Assembly (NCBI RefSeq): GCF_002086275.1
Contig: NZ_MVHT01000078.1
Span: 1-33,573 of the forward strand
Length of the DNA stretch: 33,573 nt
Reading direction: 5' to 3'
From: Mycobacterium intermedium
GTDB taxonomy: Bacteria; Actinomycetota; Actinomycetes; Mycobacteriales; Mycobacteriaceae
Shown: positions 14,915 through 22,842 of the stretch, piece by piece
How the letters are laid out: each line of letters starts with the position of its first letter
How positions within the stretch are numbered: the first letter of the stretch is position 1
The notes under the pieces: model-generated
Told to the model about the DNA's origin: nothing
What the model saw: only the letters and a program-made list of their open reading frames with translations
Databases searched by the model: none
Translations under genes and position numbers: made by a program

Positions 14915-15410
14915 CGACGACAACTTCGGCGGGTTCGCTCCCCACTGACTTGAGCTTGTGGCCGACGGTCGCGTCGAAGTAGGCGCTGTCCCCGGCGCCC
15001 AGGGTGACGGTCTGGTCGCCGTATGCCAGCTCGACGGTGCCCGAATGCACGAACACGAACTCTTGACCGGCGTGCTCCGCCGGCGGGTCGTCGGTCACAG
15101 TCGTCGTCGGCCGCACCACGAACGGCGACATGGTTTTTCCGAGCTGGGTTGACGCCAACGGGCGGTAACGCTCGCCGCTGCGGTGTTCGGCACGGTCGAC
15201 GGTGATCCGCTCGTTGGCCGCCTCCTCGGAAAAGAGTCGTCCGACGTCGACGTCCAGCGCCCGGGCGACCTTGAGCGCCACCGCGATCGACGGCGTGCTG
15301 TGCCCGCGCTCGATTTTCGACAGGTAGCTCTTGGTCAGCCCGGTCCGCTCGGCCAGTTGTTCGAGGGTCAGGCCACGTTCCCTGCGGACGGGCCGCAGCA
15401 ATGCCGTCAC
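14889..15410 (-). CDS. XRE-family transcriptional regulator with C-terminal cupin sensor
   Basis: A 173-residue regulator. Residues about 9-63 are an XRE helix-turn-helix (ERGLTLEQLAERTGLTKSYL, SKIERGHSTPSIAVALKVAR). Residues about 100-170 are a cupin domain (HAGQEFVFVHSGTVELAYGD, LGAGDSAYFDATVGHKLKSV), which in this family binds a small ligand. It is divergent from the class II aldolase gene across a short gap that carries a perfect 9+9 inverted repeat (15436-15472), probably its operator. It likely controls the aldolase/DapA-like operon in response to a pathway metabolite; this is inferred from arrangement. It overlaps the convergent secreted-protein gene by 26 bp. Confidence 0.92.
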   Translation of the reverse strand: MTALLRPVRRERGLTLEQLAERTGLTKSYLSKIERGHSTPSIAVALKVARALDVDVGRLFSEEAANERITVDRAEHRSGERYRPLASTQLGKTMSPFVVRPTTTVTDDPPAEHAGQEFVFVHSGTVELAYGDQTVTLGAGDSAYFDATVGHKLKSVGSEPAEVVVVTRAESSR

Positions 15411-15435
15411 CGCAACTCCCTCGGTCGAAACATGG

Positions 15436-15472
15436 ATGACACAAAGTTTCCTATAGTGCTACATTGTGTCAT
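15436..15472. promoter_or_regulatory. Candidate operator: perfect 9-bp inverted repeat in the XRE-cupin/aldolase promoter region
   Basis: ATGACACAA (15436-15444) and TTGTGTCAT (15464-15472) are exact reverse complements separated by 19 bp, between two divergent starts. A TATAGT hexamer at 15452-15457, between the arms, could be a -10 element. Arms spaced near two helical turns on either side of a promoter are typical of a dimeric autoregulator. Binding by the adjacent XRE-cupin protein is inference. Confidence 0.6.
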
Positions 15473-15484
15473 ATGGTCAGCCCG

Positions 15485-15538
15485 AGCAGACGCGAAATCC
15501 CCCAAGAGCGCGCTGTTTCGGGCGATTTTGCGTCTGCT
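15485..15538. repeat. Inverted-repeat element with arms AGCAGACGC(G/A)AAATC upstream of the aldolase
   Basis: The left arm AGCAGACGCGAAATC (15485-15499) and the right arm GATTTTGCGTCTGCT (15524-15538) match in reverse complement at 14 of 15 positions, and a CCC/GGG extension continues the stem. It could form a long hairpin in the aldolase leader, or in its first codons if the upstream ATG at 15473 is used. It resembles short dispersed palindromic elements I associate with mycobacterial intergenic regions, but no genome-wide count was made. Confidence 0.7.
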
Positions 15539-15541
15539 GGC

Positions 15542-16309
15542 GTGGAAAAGTCGGAGTTGATGCGCCGGGCTCAGCAGCGCTTGGCCGCCGAGACTGCTGA
15601 ATCGCAGCTGACCACCCGGCAAAAGCTTGCCCTCACCTGTCGCGCACTTTTCGACGCCGGGCATGATTCCGGGCTGGCCGGACAGATCACCGCGCGCGCC
15701 GAAAAGCCCGGGACGTACTACACCCAGCGTCTGGGTCTCGGGTTCGACGAGATCACCGAGGAAAATCTGCTGCTGGTCGACGAGGACCTCAACGTGCTCG
15801 TCGGCGACGGAATGGCCAACCCCGCCAACCGGTTTCACAGCTGGATCTACCGTGCGCGTCCCGACGTGCAGTGCATCGTGCACACGCACCCGTTCCACGT
15901 GGCGGCCCTGTCCATGCTGGAGGTCCCACTGATCGTGTCGCACATGGACACCACGCCGCTCTATGACGACTGCGCCTTCCTCGCCAAATGGCCGGGCGTG
16001 CCCGTCGGCAACGAGGAGGGCGAGATCATCACCGCCGCGCTCGGCGACAAGAAGGCCGTCCTGCTGGCGCATCACGGCCAGGTGGTGGCCGGGGCCAGCA
16101 TCGAGGAAGCCTGTTCGCTCGCGGTGCTCATCGAGCGTGCGGCGAAACTGCAGCTGGCCGCGATGGCTGCCGGCACCGTCAAGGAACTGCCGGCCGAACT
16201 GGCGCGCGAGGCCCACGACTGGACGCTCACGCCCGCGCGCAGTCGGGCCAACTTCGCCTACTACGCCCGCCGCGCCCTGGCGCGTCACCCCGATGCGATC
16301 ACCAGCTGA
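15542..16309 (+). CDS. Class II aldolase/adducin-family protein
   Basis: A protein of about 255 residues with the class II aldolase fold. It has the N-terminal helical region (RQKLALTCRALFDAGHDSGL, GQITARAE), the zinc-ligand block CIVHTHPFHVAAL, and a second metal histidine region in LLAHHGQVVAG. Family members cleave or decarboxylate sugar-phosphate or hydroxy-acid substrates; this one's substrate is unknown. The start is uncertain: GTG at 15542 and ATG at 15560 both precede the conserved MRRAQQRLA region. The ATG at 15473 would add 23 residues encoded by a hairpin element, which looks unlike a natural N-terminus. The DapA-like gene follows 13 bp downstream in the same operon, and the XRE-cupin regulator is divergent. 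Confidence 0.88.
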   Translation: MEKSELMRRAQQRLAAETAESQLTTRQKLALTCRALFDAGHDSGLAGQITARAEKPGTYYTQRLGLGFDEITEENLLLVDEDLNVLVGDGMANPANRFHSWIYRARPDVQCIVHTHPFHVAALSMLEVPLIVSHMDTTPLYDDCAFLAKWPGVPVGNEEGEIITAALGDKKAVLLAHHGQVVAGASIEEACSLAVLIERAAKLQLAAMAAGTVKELPAELAREAHDWTLTPARSRANFAYYARRALARHPDAITS

Positions 16310-16322
16310 GAGGAGCAGTTCC

Positions 16323-17231
16323 GTGCCGGACTCGCCGAAACCGCCGAAACCGCCAAAGTTTCACGGCATCATCGCCTACCCGATAACGCCGTTCACGTCC
16401 GGCGGCTCCGGCGGTATCGACACCAAGACCCTGGCCGCCCTCGTCGACCGGCTCGTCACCAGCGGGGTCCACGCGATCGCTCCGCTAGGCAGCACCGGCG
16501 AGTTGGCCTATCTGGACGAGTCCGAGTTCGACACCGTCGTCGACACCACGCTGACGGCCGTCAACGGACGGCTACCGGTCATCGTCGGCGTGTCGGATGT
16601 GACCACCGCCAAGACCGTTCGGCGGGCCCAGTACGCGCAGCAGGCGGGCGCCGACGCCGTCATGGTCCTTCCGGTGTCGTACTGGAAACTCACCGAACGC
16701 GAGATCGCGCAGCACTACCGCAGCATCGGCGAGGCCATCGACATCCCGATCATGGCCTACAACAATCCGGCCACCAGCGGCGTGGACATGAGTCCCGAGC
16801 TACTGGTCACCATGTTCGACAACATCGACAACGTCACCATGGTCAAGGAGTCCACCGGCGACCTGACCCGCATGCAGCGCATCGCCGCACTCAGCGAGGG
16901 CAAGCTGCCGTTCTACAACGGCAGCAACCCGCTAGTGCTTGACGCGCTCAAAGCCGGTGCGTCCGGCTGGTGCACGGCGGCGCCCAATCTGCGGCCTCAG
17001 CCGTGCATCGACCTGTATCAGGCAGTGCGCGCCGGCGACCTGGACAAGGCGCAACACCTGTACGACGACCTCAAGCCCCTGCTGCGGTTCATCGTCGACG
17101 GCGGCCTGGCCACCACCGTGAAGGCCGGCCTCGACCTGCTCGGCTTCCCGGCCGGTGACCCGCGGCCACCGCTGTTGCCTCTCGACGAGCAGGGACGGGC
17201 CGAATTGCAGCAACTGCTGGTAAGCGCCTGA
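16323..17231 (+). CDS. DapA-family (dihydrodipicolinate synthase-like) aldolase/lyase
   Basis: A 302-residue TIM-barrel lyase. It shows the pyruvate/oxo-acid site GSTGE, the catalytic tyrosine in IMAYNNPATS, and the Schiff-base lysine in TMVKEST. The family condenses or cleaves 2-oxo acids. The Pro/Lys-rich start (KPPKPPK) and the pairing with a class II aldolase argue against the lysine-pathway DapA and for a catabolic lyase. The start is the GTG at 16323, with AGGAG 7 bases upstream. It probably shares an operon and substrate pathway with the aldolase under the XRE-cupin regulator. The substrate is unknown. It is convergent with the metallopeptidase gene. Confidence 0.9.
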   Translation: MPDSPKPPKPPKFHGIIAYPITPFTSGGSGGIDTKTLAALVDRLVTSGVHAIAPLGSTGELAYLDESEFDTVVDTTLTAVNGRLPVIVGVSDVTTAKTVRRAQYAQQAGADAVMVLPVSYWKLTEREIAQHYRSIGEAIDIPIMAYNNPATSGVDMSPELLVTMFDNIDNVTMVKESTGDLTRMQRIAALSEGKLPFYNGSNPLVLDALKAGASGWCTAAPNLRPQPCIDLYQAVRAGDLDKAQHLYDDLKPLLRFIVDGGLATTVKAGLDLLGFPAGDPRPPLLPLDEQGRAELQQLLVSA

Positions 17232-17258
17232 GCCTCAGCAGCCTCAGCGGCCTCAGCC
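17232..17258. repeat. Three tandem 9-bp units (GCCTCAGCN)
   Basis: GCCTCAGCA, GCCTCAGCG and GCCTCAGCC follow each other directly after the DapA-like stop. The last unit contains the stop codon of the convergent metallopeptidase (17253-17255). This looks like replication slippage and may vary between strains; no function is suggested. Confidence 0.7.
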
Positions 17259-18128
17259 CAGGTCCGTGGCGGTGAAAGTGTTGCACTTGTTGGGGTCGCC
17301 GCTTTGGTAGCCGATGGTGAACCACTTCTGCCGTTGCCTGGACGAACCGTGCGTCCACGATTCCGGGTTGATGCGCCCGGCGGTCTGCTCCTGGATGCGG
17401 TCGTCGCCCACCGCCGCCGCGGCTGACAGTGCATCTTTAATGTCGTTGTCGCTCAACGGCTCTAGGTATGGCGCTCCGGTGCCGGGCTGAACGATGGTGG
17501 ATGCGTAGTGGCCCCACACGCCGGCGTAGCAGTCGGCCTGCAACTCGGTGCGCACGCCGCTGCCTGCGGCGCCCCGCGCACCCTGCTGAGTGCGGCCGAT
17601 CACCCCGAGCAAGTTCTGCACGTGGTGACCGAATTCATGCGCCACCACGTACTCCTCGGCGAATGGCCCACCGCTGGAACCGAATTGGGTCACCAGCACT
17701 TGGAAGAAGTCGGTGTCGAAATAGGCGGTCTTGTCCGCCGGGCAATAGAACGGCCCCACATCGCTGCTGGCCGGCCCGCAGCCGGTGGCCACTTCACCGC
17801 TGAACAGCCGCACGCGCGGACGCGTGTAGCCGCGCATCAGCTTGCTCCACACCGCGTCCAAGGAGTTGCCGGTGGCCACCACGCGACACTGCACATACTT
17901 GTTGGCATCCGCACCGGTCTTGCACTGGCGCAAGTCGAAACCGGGCGCGGCGGCGCCCTCGACGTCCATCGGCATTTGGCTCAGCACACCACCGGGATCG
18001 ACCCCCAGCAGCATCGCCACCACCACGACGAGGAGACCCGCAAGCCCGCCGCCGATGGCCACGCCGCGACCGCCAGCAGACGATGACGACGTGCTCGTGT
18101 CGATCTGCATGCCTTCGTTGAAGGTCAT
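17253..18128 (-). CDS. Membrane-anchored neutral zinc metallopeptidase (Rv2575-like), copy 1
   Basis: A 291-residue protein. A short cytosolic start (MTFNEGMQIDTS) is followed by one transmembrane helix (about 26-45, VAIGGGLAGLLVVVVAMLLG) and an external domain. The zinc site is HEFGHHVQN, with a further acidic block ELQADCYAGVWG and conserved WTHGSSRQRQKWFTIGY near the end. This is the YpfJ/neutral zinc metallopeptidase family, whose substrates are not known. The cysteine pairs (QCKTG, VQCRVV, TGCGP, FYCPAD) fit an oxidising location. It is preceded 30 bp upstream by a second copy with the same start motif. Both resemble M. tuberculosis Rv2575, which as I recall is single there. Confidence 0.88.
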   Translation of the reverse strand: MTFNEGMQIDTSTSSSSAGGRGVAIGGGLAGLLVVVVAMLLGVDPGGVLSQMPMDVEGAAAPGFDLRQCKTGADANKYVQCRVVATGNSLDAVWSKLMRGYTRPRVRLFSGEVATGCGPASSDVGPFYCPADKTAYFDTDFFQVLVTQFGSSGGPFAEEYVVAHEFGHHVQNLLGVIGRTQQGARGAAGSGVRTELQADCYAGVWGHYASTIVQPGTGAPYLEPLSDNDIKDALSAAAAVGDDRIQEQTAGRINPESWTHGSSRQRQKWFTIGYQSGDPNKCNTFTATDLG

Positions 18129-18158
18129 CGAACCCCCGATATCCGACCCGCCACCGGG

Positions 18159-19046
18159 TTATCCCAAATCAGCGGCGGCGAAAGTATCGCATTTCTCGGG
18201 GTCGCCGGTCTGATAGCCGACGGTGAACCACTTCTGGCGTTGTTCGGAGGAGCCGTGCGTCCAGGACTCGGGGTTGACGCGACCGGTGGCCTCCTTCTGG
18301 ATTCGGTCATCGCCGACGGAGGCCGCCGCGGAGAGTGCGTCCTGGATGTCCTGGTCGGTCAACGGCTCCAGGTAGGGCACCCCGGTGCTCTCCTGTTTGG
18401 TCGTGGACGCGTAGTGCGCCCAGATCCCGGCGTAGCAGTCGGCTTGCAGTTCGGTGCGAACGCCATTGCCCTGAGCACCTTGTGCGCCCTGCTGGGCTTT
18501 GCCCAGGATCCCCTGCAGATTCTGGACATGGTGGCCGTATTCGTGAGCCACCACATACTCCTGCGCGAAAGGCCCGCCGCTGGAACCGAATCGGTCGACC
18601 AGCACCTGGAAGAAGTCGGTGTCGAAGTATGCGGTCTTGTCCACCGGGCAGTAGAACGGCCCGACCTCGCTGGTGGCCGACCCGCATCCGGTGTTGACAT
18701 AGCCGGTGAACAGCCGCACGTGGGGACGGGTGTAGCCGCGCATCAACTGCTTCCACACCGCGTCCACGGAGTTGCCCGTGGCCACCACCCGGCACTGCAC
18801 GAACCGGTTGGCGTCCGCCCCGGTCTTGCACTGATTCAGGTCGAACCCGGGTGCCTCCACGCCGGACATGCCGGAACCGATGCCGGGCTGGGTCATCACC
18901 TTGCCGGGATCGACCCCCAGGAACAGCGCGACGACGACCACGAGCAACCCACCCAGACCTCCGCCGATGGCGATGTTCCGGCCGCCTCCACCACCCGATG
19001 ACGACGCGGCGCTGGTGTCGATCTGCATGCCTTCGTTGAAGGTCAT
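18159..19046 (-). CDS. Membrane-anchored neutral zinc metallopeptidase (Rv2575-like), copy 2
   Basis: A 295-residue paralogue of the gene just downstream, with the same plan: MTFNEGMQIDTS start, glycine-rich stretch, one transmembrane helix (NIAIGGGLGGLLVVVVALFLG), external peptidase domain with HEYGHHVQN, ELQADCYAGIWAH and WTHGSSEQRQKWFTVGY. Active-site residues are intact in both copies. The start at 19046 is chosen because it aligns with the other copy's MTFNEGMQ and has GGGAGA about 6 bases upstream; a longer frame to 19097 adds 17 residues without a matching motif. The copies have diverged in the linker and N-terminal glycine run, so the duplication is not very recent. A shared operon is likely. 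Confidence 0.88.
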   Translation of the reverse strand: MTFNEGMQIDTSAASSSGGGGGRNIAIGGGLGGLLVVVVALFLGVDPGKVMTQPGIGSGMSGVEAPGFDLNQCKTGADANRFVQCRVVATGNSVDAVWKQLMRGYTRPHVRLFTGYVNTGCGSATSEVGPFYCPVDKTAYFDTDFFQVLVDRFGSSGGPFAQEYVVAHEYGHHVQNLQGILGKAQQGAQGAQGNGVRTELQADCYAGIWAHYASTTKQESTGVPYLEPLTDQDIQDALSAAASVGDDRIQKEATGRVNPESWTHGSSEQRQKWFTVGYQTGDPEKCDTFAAADLG

Positions 19047-19103
19047 CGCACTCTCCCTGGAATTAGGTGGGCAACGGTGTATGCCGAATACCCGCAAATC
19101 AGC

Positions 19104-19607
19104 CTATCGCTGGTCGGCGGCGGCGAACCGGGCGTCTGTGTACCGGCGGAGATTGCGCAGATACCGTCGCAAGGCCAGGTTGAGCAGCGGGCCGAACAAG
19201 ACCATCGACACCCGCGCCGGACCGAGTGGCTTCATGGCCATGGTCCAAGTCACCCGGCACCCGCCCGGAATCACCTCGACGCGATAATCCTCGGCGAACG
19301 CCCCGACATAGCGGGTCGAACACTCATTGAACCGAAACGTCATGTGGGTGAAAGGTTCCCAGGCCAGGAACACTTCGTCGCCGACGATCCCGCCGCGCAT
19401 CTCGACGATGCGGGTGCTGCCGACGTCGCGGGGCAGGGGACTGGTCCATGTCACGTTGGTGATCACCGATGCCCACTGCGGCCACGACTCGGCGTCGGCA
19501 AAGACCTCGAACAGCTGCTCGGGTGTGATCGCCAGGTCGACGCTGTTGCGGAATCGATGGGGCGCGGAGTCGATGAAGCCGAGGTCCACGCGCTCACACG
19601 GGTGCAT
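19104..19607 (-). CDS. SRPBCC/polyketide-cyclase-like protein (Rv2574-like)
   Basis: A 167-residue START-like (SRPBCC) fold protein. The typical opening for this family is seen in FRNSVDLAITPEQLFEVFAD, then AESWPQWASVI, the central strands GSTRIVEM...EVFLAWEPFTHMTFRF, and a C-terminal helix (VSMVLFGPLLNLALRRYLRN). Such proteins bind hydrophobic ligands in a cavity; a catalytic role is not evident. It lies between the metallopeptidases and the ketopantoate-reductase-like gene on the same strand, matching the Rv2573-Rv2575 order of M. tuberculosis. The ligand is unknown. Confidence 0.85.
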   Translation of the reverse strand: MHPCERVDLGFIDSAPHRFRNSVDLAITPEQLFEVFADAESWPQWASVITNVTWTSPLPRDVGSTRIVEMRGGIVGDEVFLAWEPFTHMTFRFNECSTRYVGAFAEDYRVEVIPGGCRVTWTMAMKPLGPARVSMVLFGPLLNLALRRYLRNLRRYTDARFAAADQR

Positions 19608-19618
19608 GATTTGAGACC

Positions 19619-20581
19619 TTATCCGGGCCCGTCGCTCGCCGCCGCCAACAGCGGCACCACGACATCACTGATCGGGGTGGCCAGGCCGCGGGGGCGGGCC
19701 TTGCGGATGATCACCCCGTTGCGCAGGTCCCATTCCAGCGGCCGGTGAGCTTCCCGGTCGCTCAGGATCGAGGTCGTCATGTCTTCGGGAGCCGCGCGGA
19801 AACCGCCGACCAACTCCTCGATCAGGTCGTCCGGCAGGTTGGCTCCCTCAGCGCGCGCCACCGCGAGGCATTCGGCGACGTAGCGGCGAGACAACTCCGC
19901 GATGTCGTCGCGGCGGAACATTCCCGAGCGGCGGCCGGTCAGTGCCATGAATCCGGCCAGGGCGTTGAGGACGAGTTTGCGCCACACCACGGTGGTGAAG
20001 TCGGGGTCGCAGGTGACCCGGCAGCCCGCGTCGCCCAGCAACGCGCCCAGCGACTCGGCGGCGGCTCCGGTGGGCAGCACCAGTAGGGCGTCGCCACGCA
20101 AGCGGACCCAGCCCTCGGGTTGCGTCTCGGCCGCAAACCACACGGTGCCGGGGACGACGGTCGAGGTGGGGCAGTGCGGCTGTACCTGCTCGACTTGCTC
20201 TACTCCGTTCTGCAAGACGCAGACCACCGTGTTTTCGTCGCATAGGCGAGTCAACCAGTCGTGGGCTGCATCGTTCTGGGTGGATTTGACCGCCAGGATC
20301 ACCACATCGACGGGGCCGGTCACCTCGGCTGGGTCGGTATGGACCGGCCCGGGCACGATGATGGGGTCGGCGCCGTCCGGCCGCAGTTCTAGTCGGTCAC
20401 GGGATGTGCGGCCGCACAGCAGCAGCGAATGGCCGGCCTGGTGCAACAGCGCGGCGACCGTCGTTCCGACGGCGCCGGGACCGATCAGTGCGATGTTGGT
20501 AGCGATGGCGACGAAATTACCCGCTCGTCGCGCATGCACGCTTCGGCACTGGCCGAAGACTGCCGACGCGGAGCCGGACAT
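19619..20581 (-). CDS. Ketopantoate reductase-family protein (PanE/ApbA-like, Rv2573-like)
   Basis: A 320-residue protein with the NADP-binding motif IALIGPGAVGTTVAALL, the QNGVE segment, and the family's catalytic lysine/asparagine stretch VWRKLVLNALAGFMALTGR. The C-terminal domain is helical (NLPDDLIEELVGGF, TSILSDREAHRPLEWDLRNG). The family reduces 2-ketopantoate in pantothenate synthesis, but many paralogues act on other 2-oxo acids, so I do not assign panE. The ATG at 20581 gives an unusual 28-residue lead before the first strand; a GTG at 20533 would shorten it to about 12. The AGGG upstream of the ATG is a weak argument for the longer form. It is divergent from aspS with 53 bp between starts. 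Confidence 0.87.
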   Translation of the reverse strand: MSGSASAVFGQCRSVHARRAGNFVAIATNIALIGPGAVGTTVAALLHQAGHSLLLCGRTSRDRLELRPDGADPIIVPGPVHTDPAEVTGPVDVVILAVKSTQNDAAHDWLTRLCDENTVVCVLQNGVEQVEQVQPHCPTSTVVPGTVWFAAETQPEGWVRLRGDALLVLPTGAAAESLGALLGDAGCRVTCDPDFTTVVWRKLVLNALAGFMALTGRRSGMFRRDDIAELSRRYVAECLAVARAEGANLPDDLIEELVGGFRAAPEDMTTSILSDREAHRPLEWDLRNGVIIRKARPRGLATPISDVVVPLLAAASDGPG

Positions 20582-20592
20582 GTGGCCCTAGT

Positions 20593-20629
20593 TAGACTGG
20601 GCAGTCATTCAAACCGGACCACCAAGGAG
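20593..20629 (+). promoter_or_regulatory. Candidate aspS promoter -10 and ribosome binding site
   Basis: TAGACT at 20593-20598 fits the mycobacterial -10 pattern TANNNT, and AAGGAG at 20624-20629 is a good ribosome binding site before the GTG at 20635. The -35 is not clear. This 53-bp gap must also hold the promoter of the divergent reductase gene. Confidence 0.35.
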
Positions 20630-20634
20630 TATTT

Positions 20635-22395
20635 GTGCTGCGCAGCCACGCCGCGGGTGCACTTCGGGACAGCGACGCCGGGCAGCAGGTGACCTTGGCC
20701 GGATGGGTGGCTCGCCGCCGCGACCACGGCGGGGTCATCTTCATCGATCTGCGCGAGTCGTCGGGCGTCGTGCAGGTGGTGTTCCGCGCCGCCGACGTAC
20801 TTGCTCAAGCCCACCGCCTGCGGGCCGAATTTTGCATCGCGGTGCAGGGAGTAGTCGAGATCCGGCCGGAAGGCAACGCCAACCCGGAGATCGCCACCGG
20901 CGACATCGAGGTCAACGCCACTTCGCTGACGGTTCTGGGTGAATGCGCGCCGCTGCCGTTCCAGCTGGACGAACCCGCAGGCGAGGAATTGCGCCTCAAG
21001 TACCGCTACCTCGACCTGCGGCGCGACGGCCCAGCCGCAGCAATCCGGCTGCGCTCCAAGGTGAACGCCGCCGCACGCGAGGTACTGGCCAAACACGACT
21101 TCGTCGAGATCGAGACGCCGACGATCACCCGGTCCACCCCGGAGGGGGCGCGCGACTTCCTGGTGCCGTCCCGGTTGCATCCCGGTTCGTTCTACGCGCT
21201 GCCGCAGAGCCCGCAGTTGTTCAAGCAGCTGCTGATGGTGGCCGGGATGGAGCGCTACTACCAGATCGCTCGCTGCTACCGCGACGAAGACTTCCGCGCC
21301 GATCGCCAACCGGAATTCACTCAGCTCGACATGGAGCTCAGCTTCGTCGACGTCGAGGACATCATCGCGATCTCCGAAGAGATCCTGAGCGCGTTGTGGG
21401 CGTTGATCGGCTACCAGATTCCGACGCCGATCCCGCGGATCACCTACGCCGACGCCATGCGCCGGTTCGGTTCGGACAAGCCCGATCTGCGGTTCGGGCT
21501 TGAACTCGTCGAATGCAAAGAATTCTTCAAGGACACCGAGTTCCGCGTCTTCCAGGCCCCGTACGTCGGCGCGGTCGTGATGCCGGGCGGCGCGTCGCAG
21601 CCGCGCCGCACGCTGGACGGCTGGCAGGAGTGGGCCAAACAGCGCGGCCACCGTGGGCTGGCCTACGTCCTGGTCGGCGACGACGGCACGCTGGGTGGTC
21701 CCGTCGCCAAGAACCTGACGGACGCCGAACGGGAGGGCCTGGCTGCCCACGTCGGAGCCAAGCCGGGGGACTGCATCTTCTTCTCGGCGGGCGCGGTCAA
21801 GTCGTCGCGTGCACTGCTGGGCGCGGCCCGCATCGAGATCGCCAACCGGTTGGGCTTGATCAACCCCGACGATTGGAAGTTCGTCTGGGTGGTCGATCCG
21901 CCGCTGTTCGAACCGGCCGAGGATGCGACGGCTTCCGGTGACGTCGCGGTTGGCTCGGGGGCCTGGACGGCGGTACACCATGCCTTCACCGCGCCGAAGC
22001 CGGAGTGGGAGAACAGCATTGAGTCCGATCCCGGCAGCGTGCTGGCCGACGCCTACGACATAGTGTGCAACGGCAACGAGATCGGCGGCGGCTCAATTCG
22101 TATCCACCGGCGCGACATCCAGGAGCGCGTGTTCGCCGTGATGGGTCTGAACAAGGCCGAGGCGGAGGAGAAATTTGGCTTCTTGTTGGAGGCGTTCACG
22201 TTTGGGGCGCCGCCGCACGGCGGGATCGCTTTCGGCTGGGACCGAATCAACGCCCTGCTGTCCGGGACGGATTCGATCCGCGACGTGATCGCGTTCCCCA
22301 AGACCGGCGGCGGCGTCGACCCGTTGACCGAAGCGCCCGCACCCATCACCGCTCAGCAGCGCAAGGAATCAGGAATAGACGTCAAGCCCAAATAG
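20635..22395 (+). CDS. aspS: Aspartyl-tRNA synthetase
   Basis: Class II synthetase that charges tRNA-Asp, 586 residues, the standard bacterial type. The N-terminal OB-fold anticodon domain has VTLAGWVARRRDHGGVIFID. The catalytic core shows PQSPQLFKQLLMVAG, motif 2 in CYRDEDFRADRQPEFTQLD, and motif 3 in GIAFGWDRINALLSG; the bacterial GAD insertion domain lies between. From established work, mycobacterial AspRS is non-discriminating and also mischarges tRNA-Asn for GatCAB amidation; I cannot judge that from this sequence. The GTG start has AAGGAG 5 bases upstream. A nitroreductase-like gene follows 12 bp downstream, so the two may be cotranscribed. Confidence 0.98.
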   Translation: MLRSHAAGALRDSDAGQQVTLAGWVARRRDHGGVIFIDLRESSGVVQVVFRAADVLAQAHRLRAEFCIAVQGVVEIRPEGNANPEIATGDIEVNATSLTVLGECAPLPFQLDEPAGEELRLKYRYLDLRRDGPAAAIRLRSKVNAAAREVLAKHDFVEIETPTITRSTPEGARDFLVPSRLHPGSFYALPQSPQLFKQLLMVAGMERYYQIARCYRDEDFRADRQPEFTQLDMELSFVDVEDIIAISEEILSALWALIGYQIPTPIPRITYADAMRRFGSDKPDLRFGLELVECKEFFKDTEFRVFQAPYVGAVVMPGGASQPRRTLDGWQEWAKQRGHRGLAYVLVGDDGTLGGPVAKNLTDAEREGLAAHVGAKPGDCIFFSAGAVKSSRALLGAARIEIANRLGLINPDDWKFVWVVDPPLFEPAEDATASGDVAVGSGAWTAVHHAFTAPKPEWENSIESDPGSVLADAYDIVCNGNEIGGGSIRIHRRDIQERVFAVMGLNKAEAEEKFGFLLEAFTFGAPPHGGIAFGWDRINALLSGTDSIRDVIAFPKTGGGVDPLTEAPAPITAQQRKESGIDVKPK

Positions 22396-22407
22396 GTTTG
22401 AGCAGGC

Positions 22408-22842
22408 ATGACCTCAGAGACGTTAGACCCTGCGATGGTGCAGGCCTTCAACAAGAACCTCATCGAAGAATTCCGGGCCAACGGCGGAAAGGTCGGGGGC
22501 CAGTTCGCTAACGCCGACCTGCTGCTGCTCACCACCACTGGTGCCAAATCCGGCCAGCCACGGATATCTCCGCTGGCCTATTTCCGCATCGACGGAAAGC
22601 TGGTCATTGTGGGCTCGTTCGGCGGCTCCGACGTTCACCCGGCGTGGGTGCACAATCTGCGAGCCAACCCGAGGGCGCACATCGAGGTCGGCACCGACGC
22701 GTACGACGTGGTCGCTCACGAACTGTCGCCGCAGGAGCGTGCCGAGATCTATCCGAAGCTGACCGCCCTGGTGCCTGTATTCGGCGAATACCAGGCGAAG
22801 ACCAGCCGCGTGATCCCGGTGTTCGACCTACAGCGCGCCTAG
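22408..22842 (+). CDS. Deazaflavin (F420)-dependent nitroreductase-family protein
   Basis: A 144-residue split-barrel protein of the Ddn-like family. Visible family features are FNKNLIEEFRANGGKVGG, LLLLTTTGAKSGQPRISPL (cofactor-phosphate binding region) and PAWVHNLRANPRAHIEVG. Related mycobacterial proteins use reduced F420 to reduce quinones or nitro compounds; Ddn activates pretomanid. Whether this one shares that activity is unknown. It starts 12 bp after the aspS stop. I recall aspS next to a FUSC-like gene in M. tuberculosis, so this may be an added gene in the locus. Confidence 0.88.
   Translation: MTSETLDPAMVQAFNKNLIEEFRANGGKVGGQFANADLLLLTTTGAKSGQPRISPLAYFRIDGKLVIVGSFGGSDVHPAWVHNLRANPRAHIEVGTDAYDVVAHELSPQERAEIYPKLTALVPVFGEYQAKTSRVIPVFDLQRA

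Noticed and set aside
20605..21981. 458-codon minus-strand open frame opposite aspS
   Set aside because: It is antisense to conserved synthetase motifs and has the low-complexity, Arg/Asp-rich make-up typical of shadow frames in GC-rich DNA.
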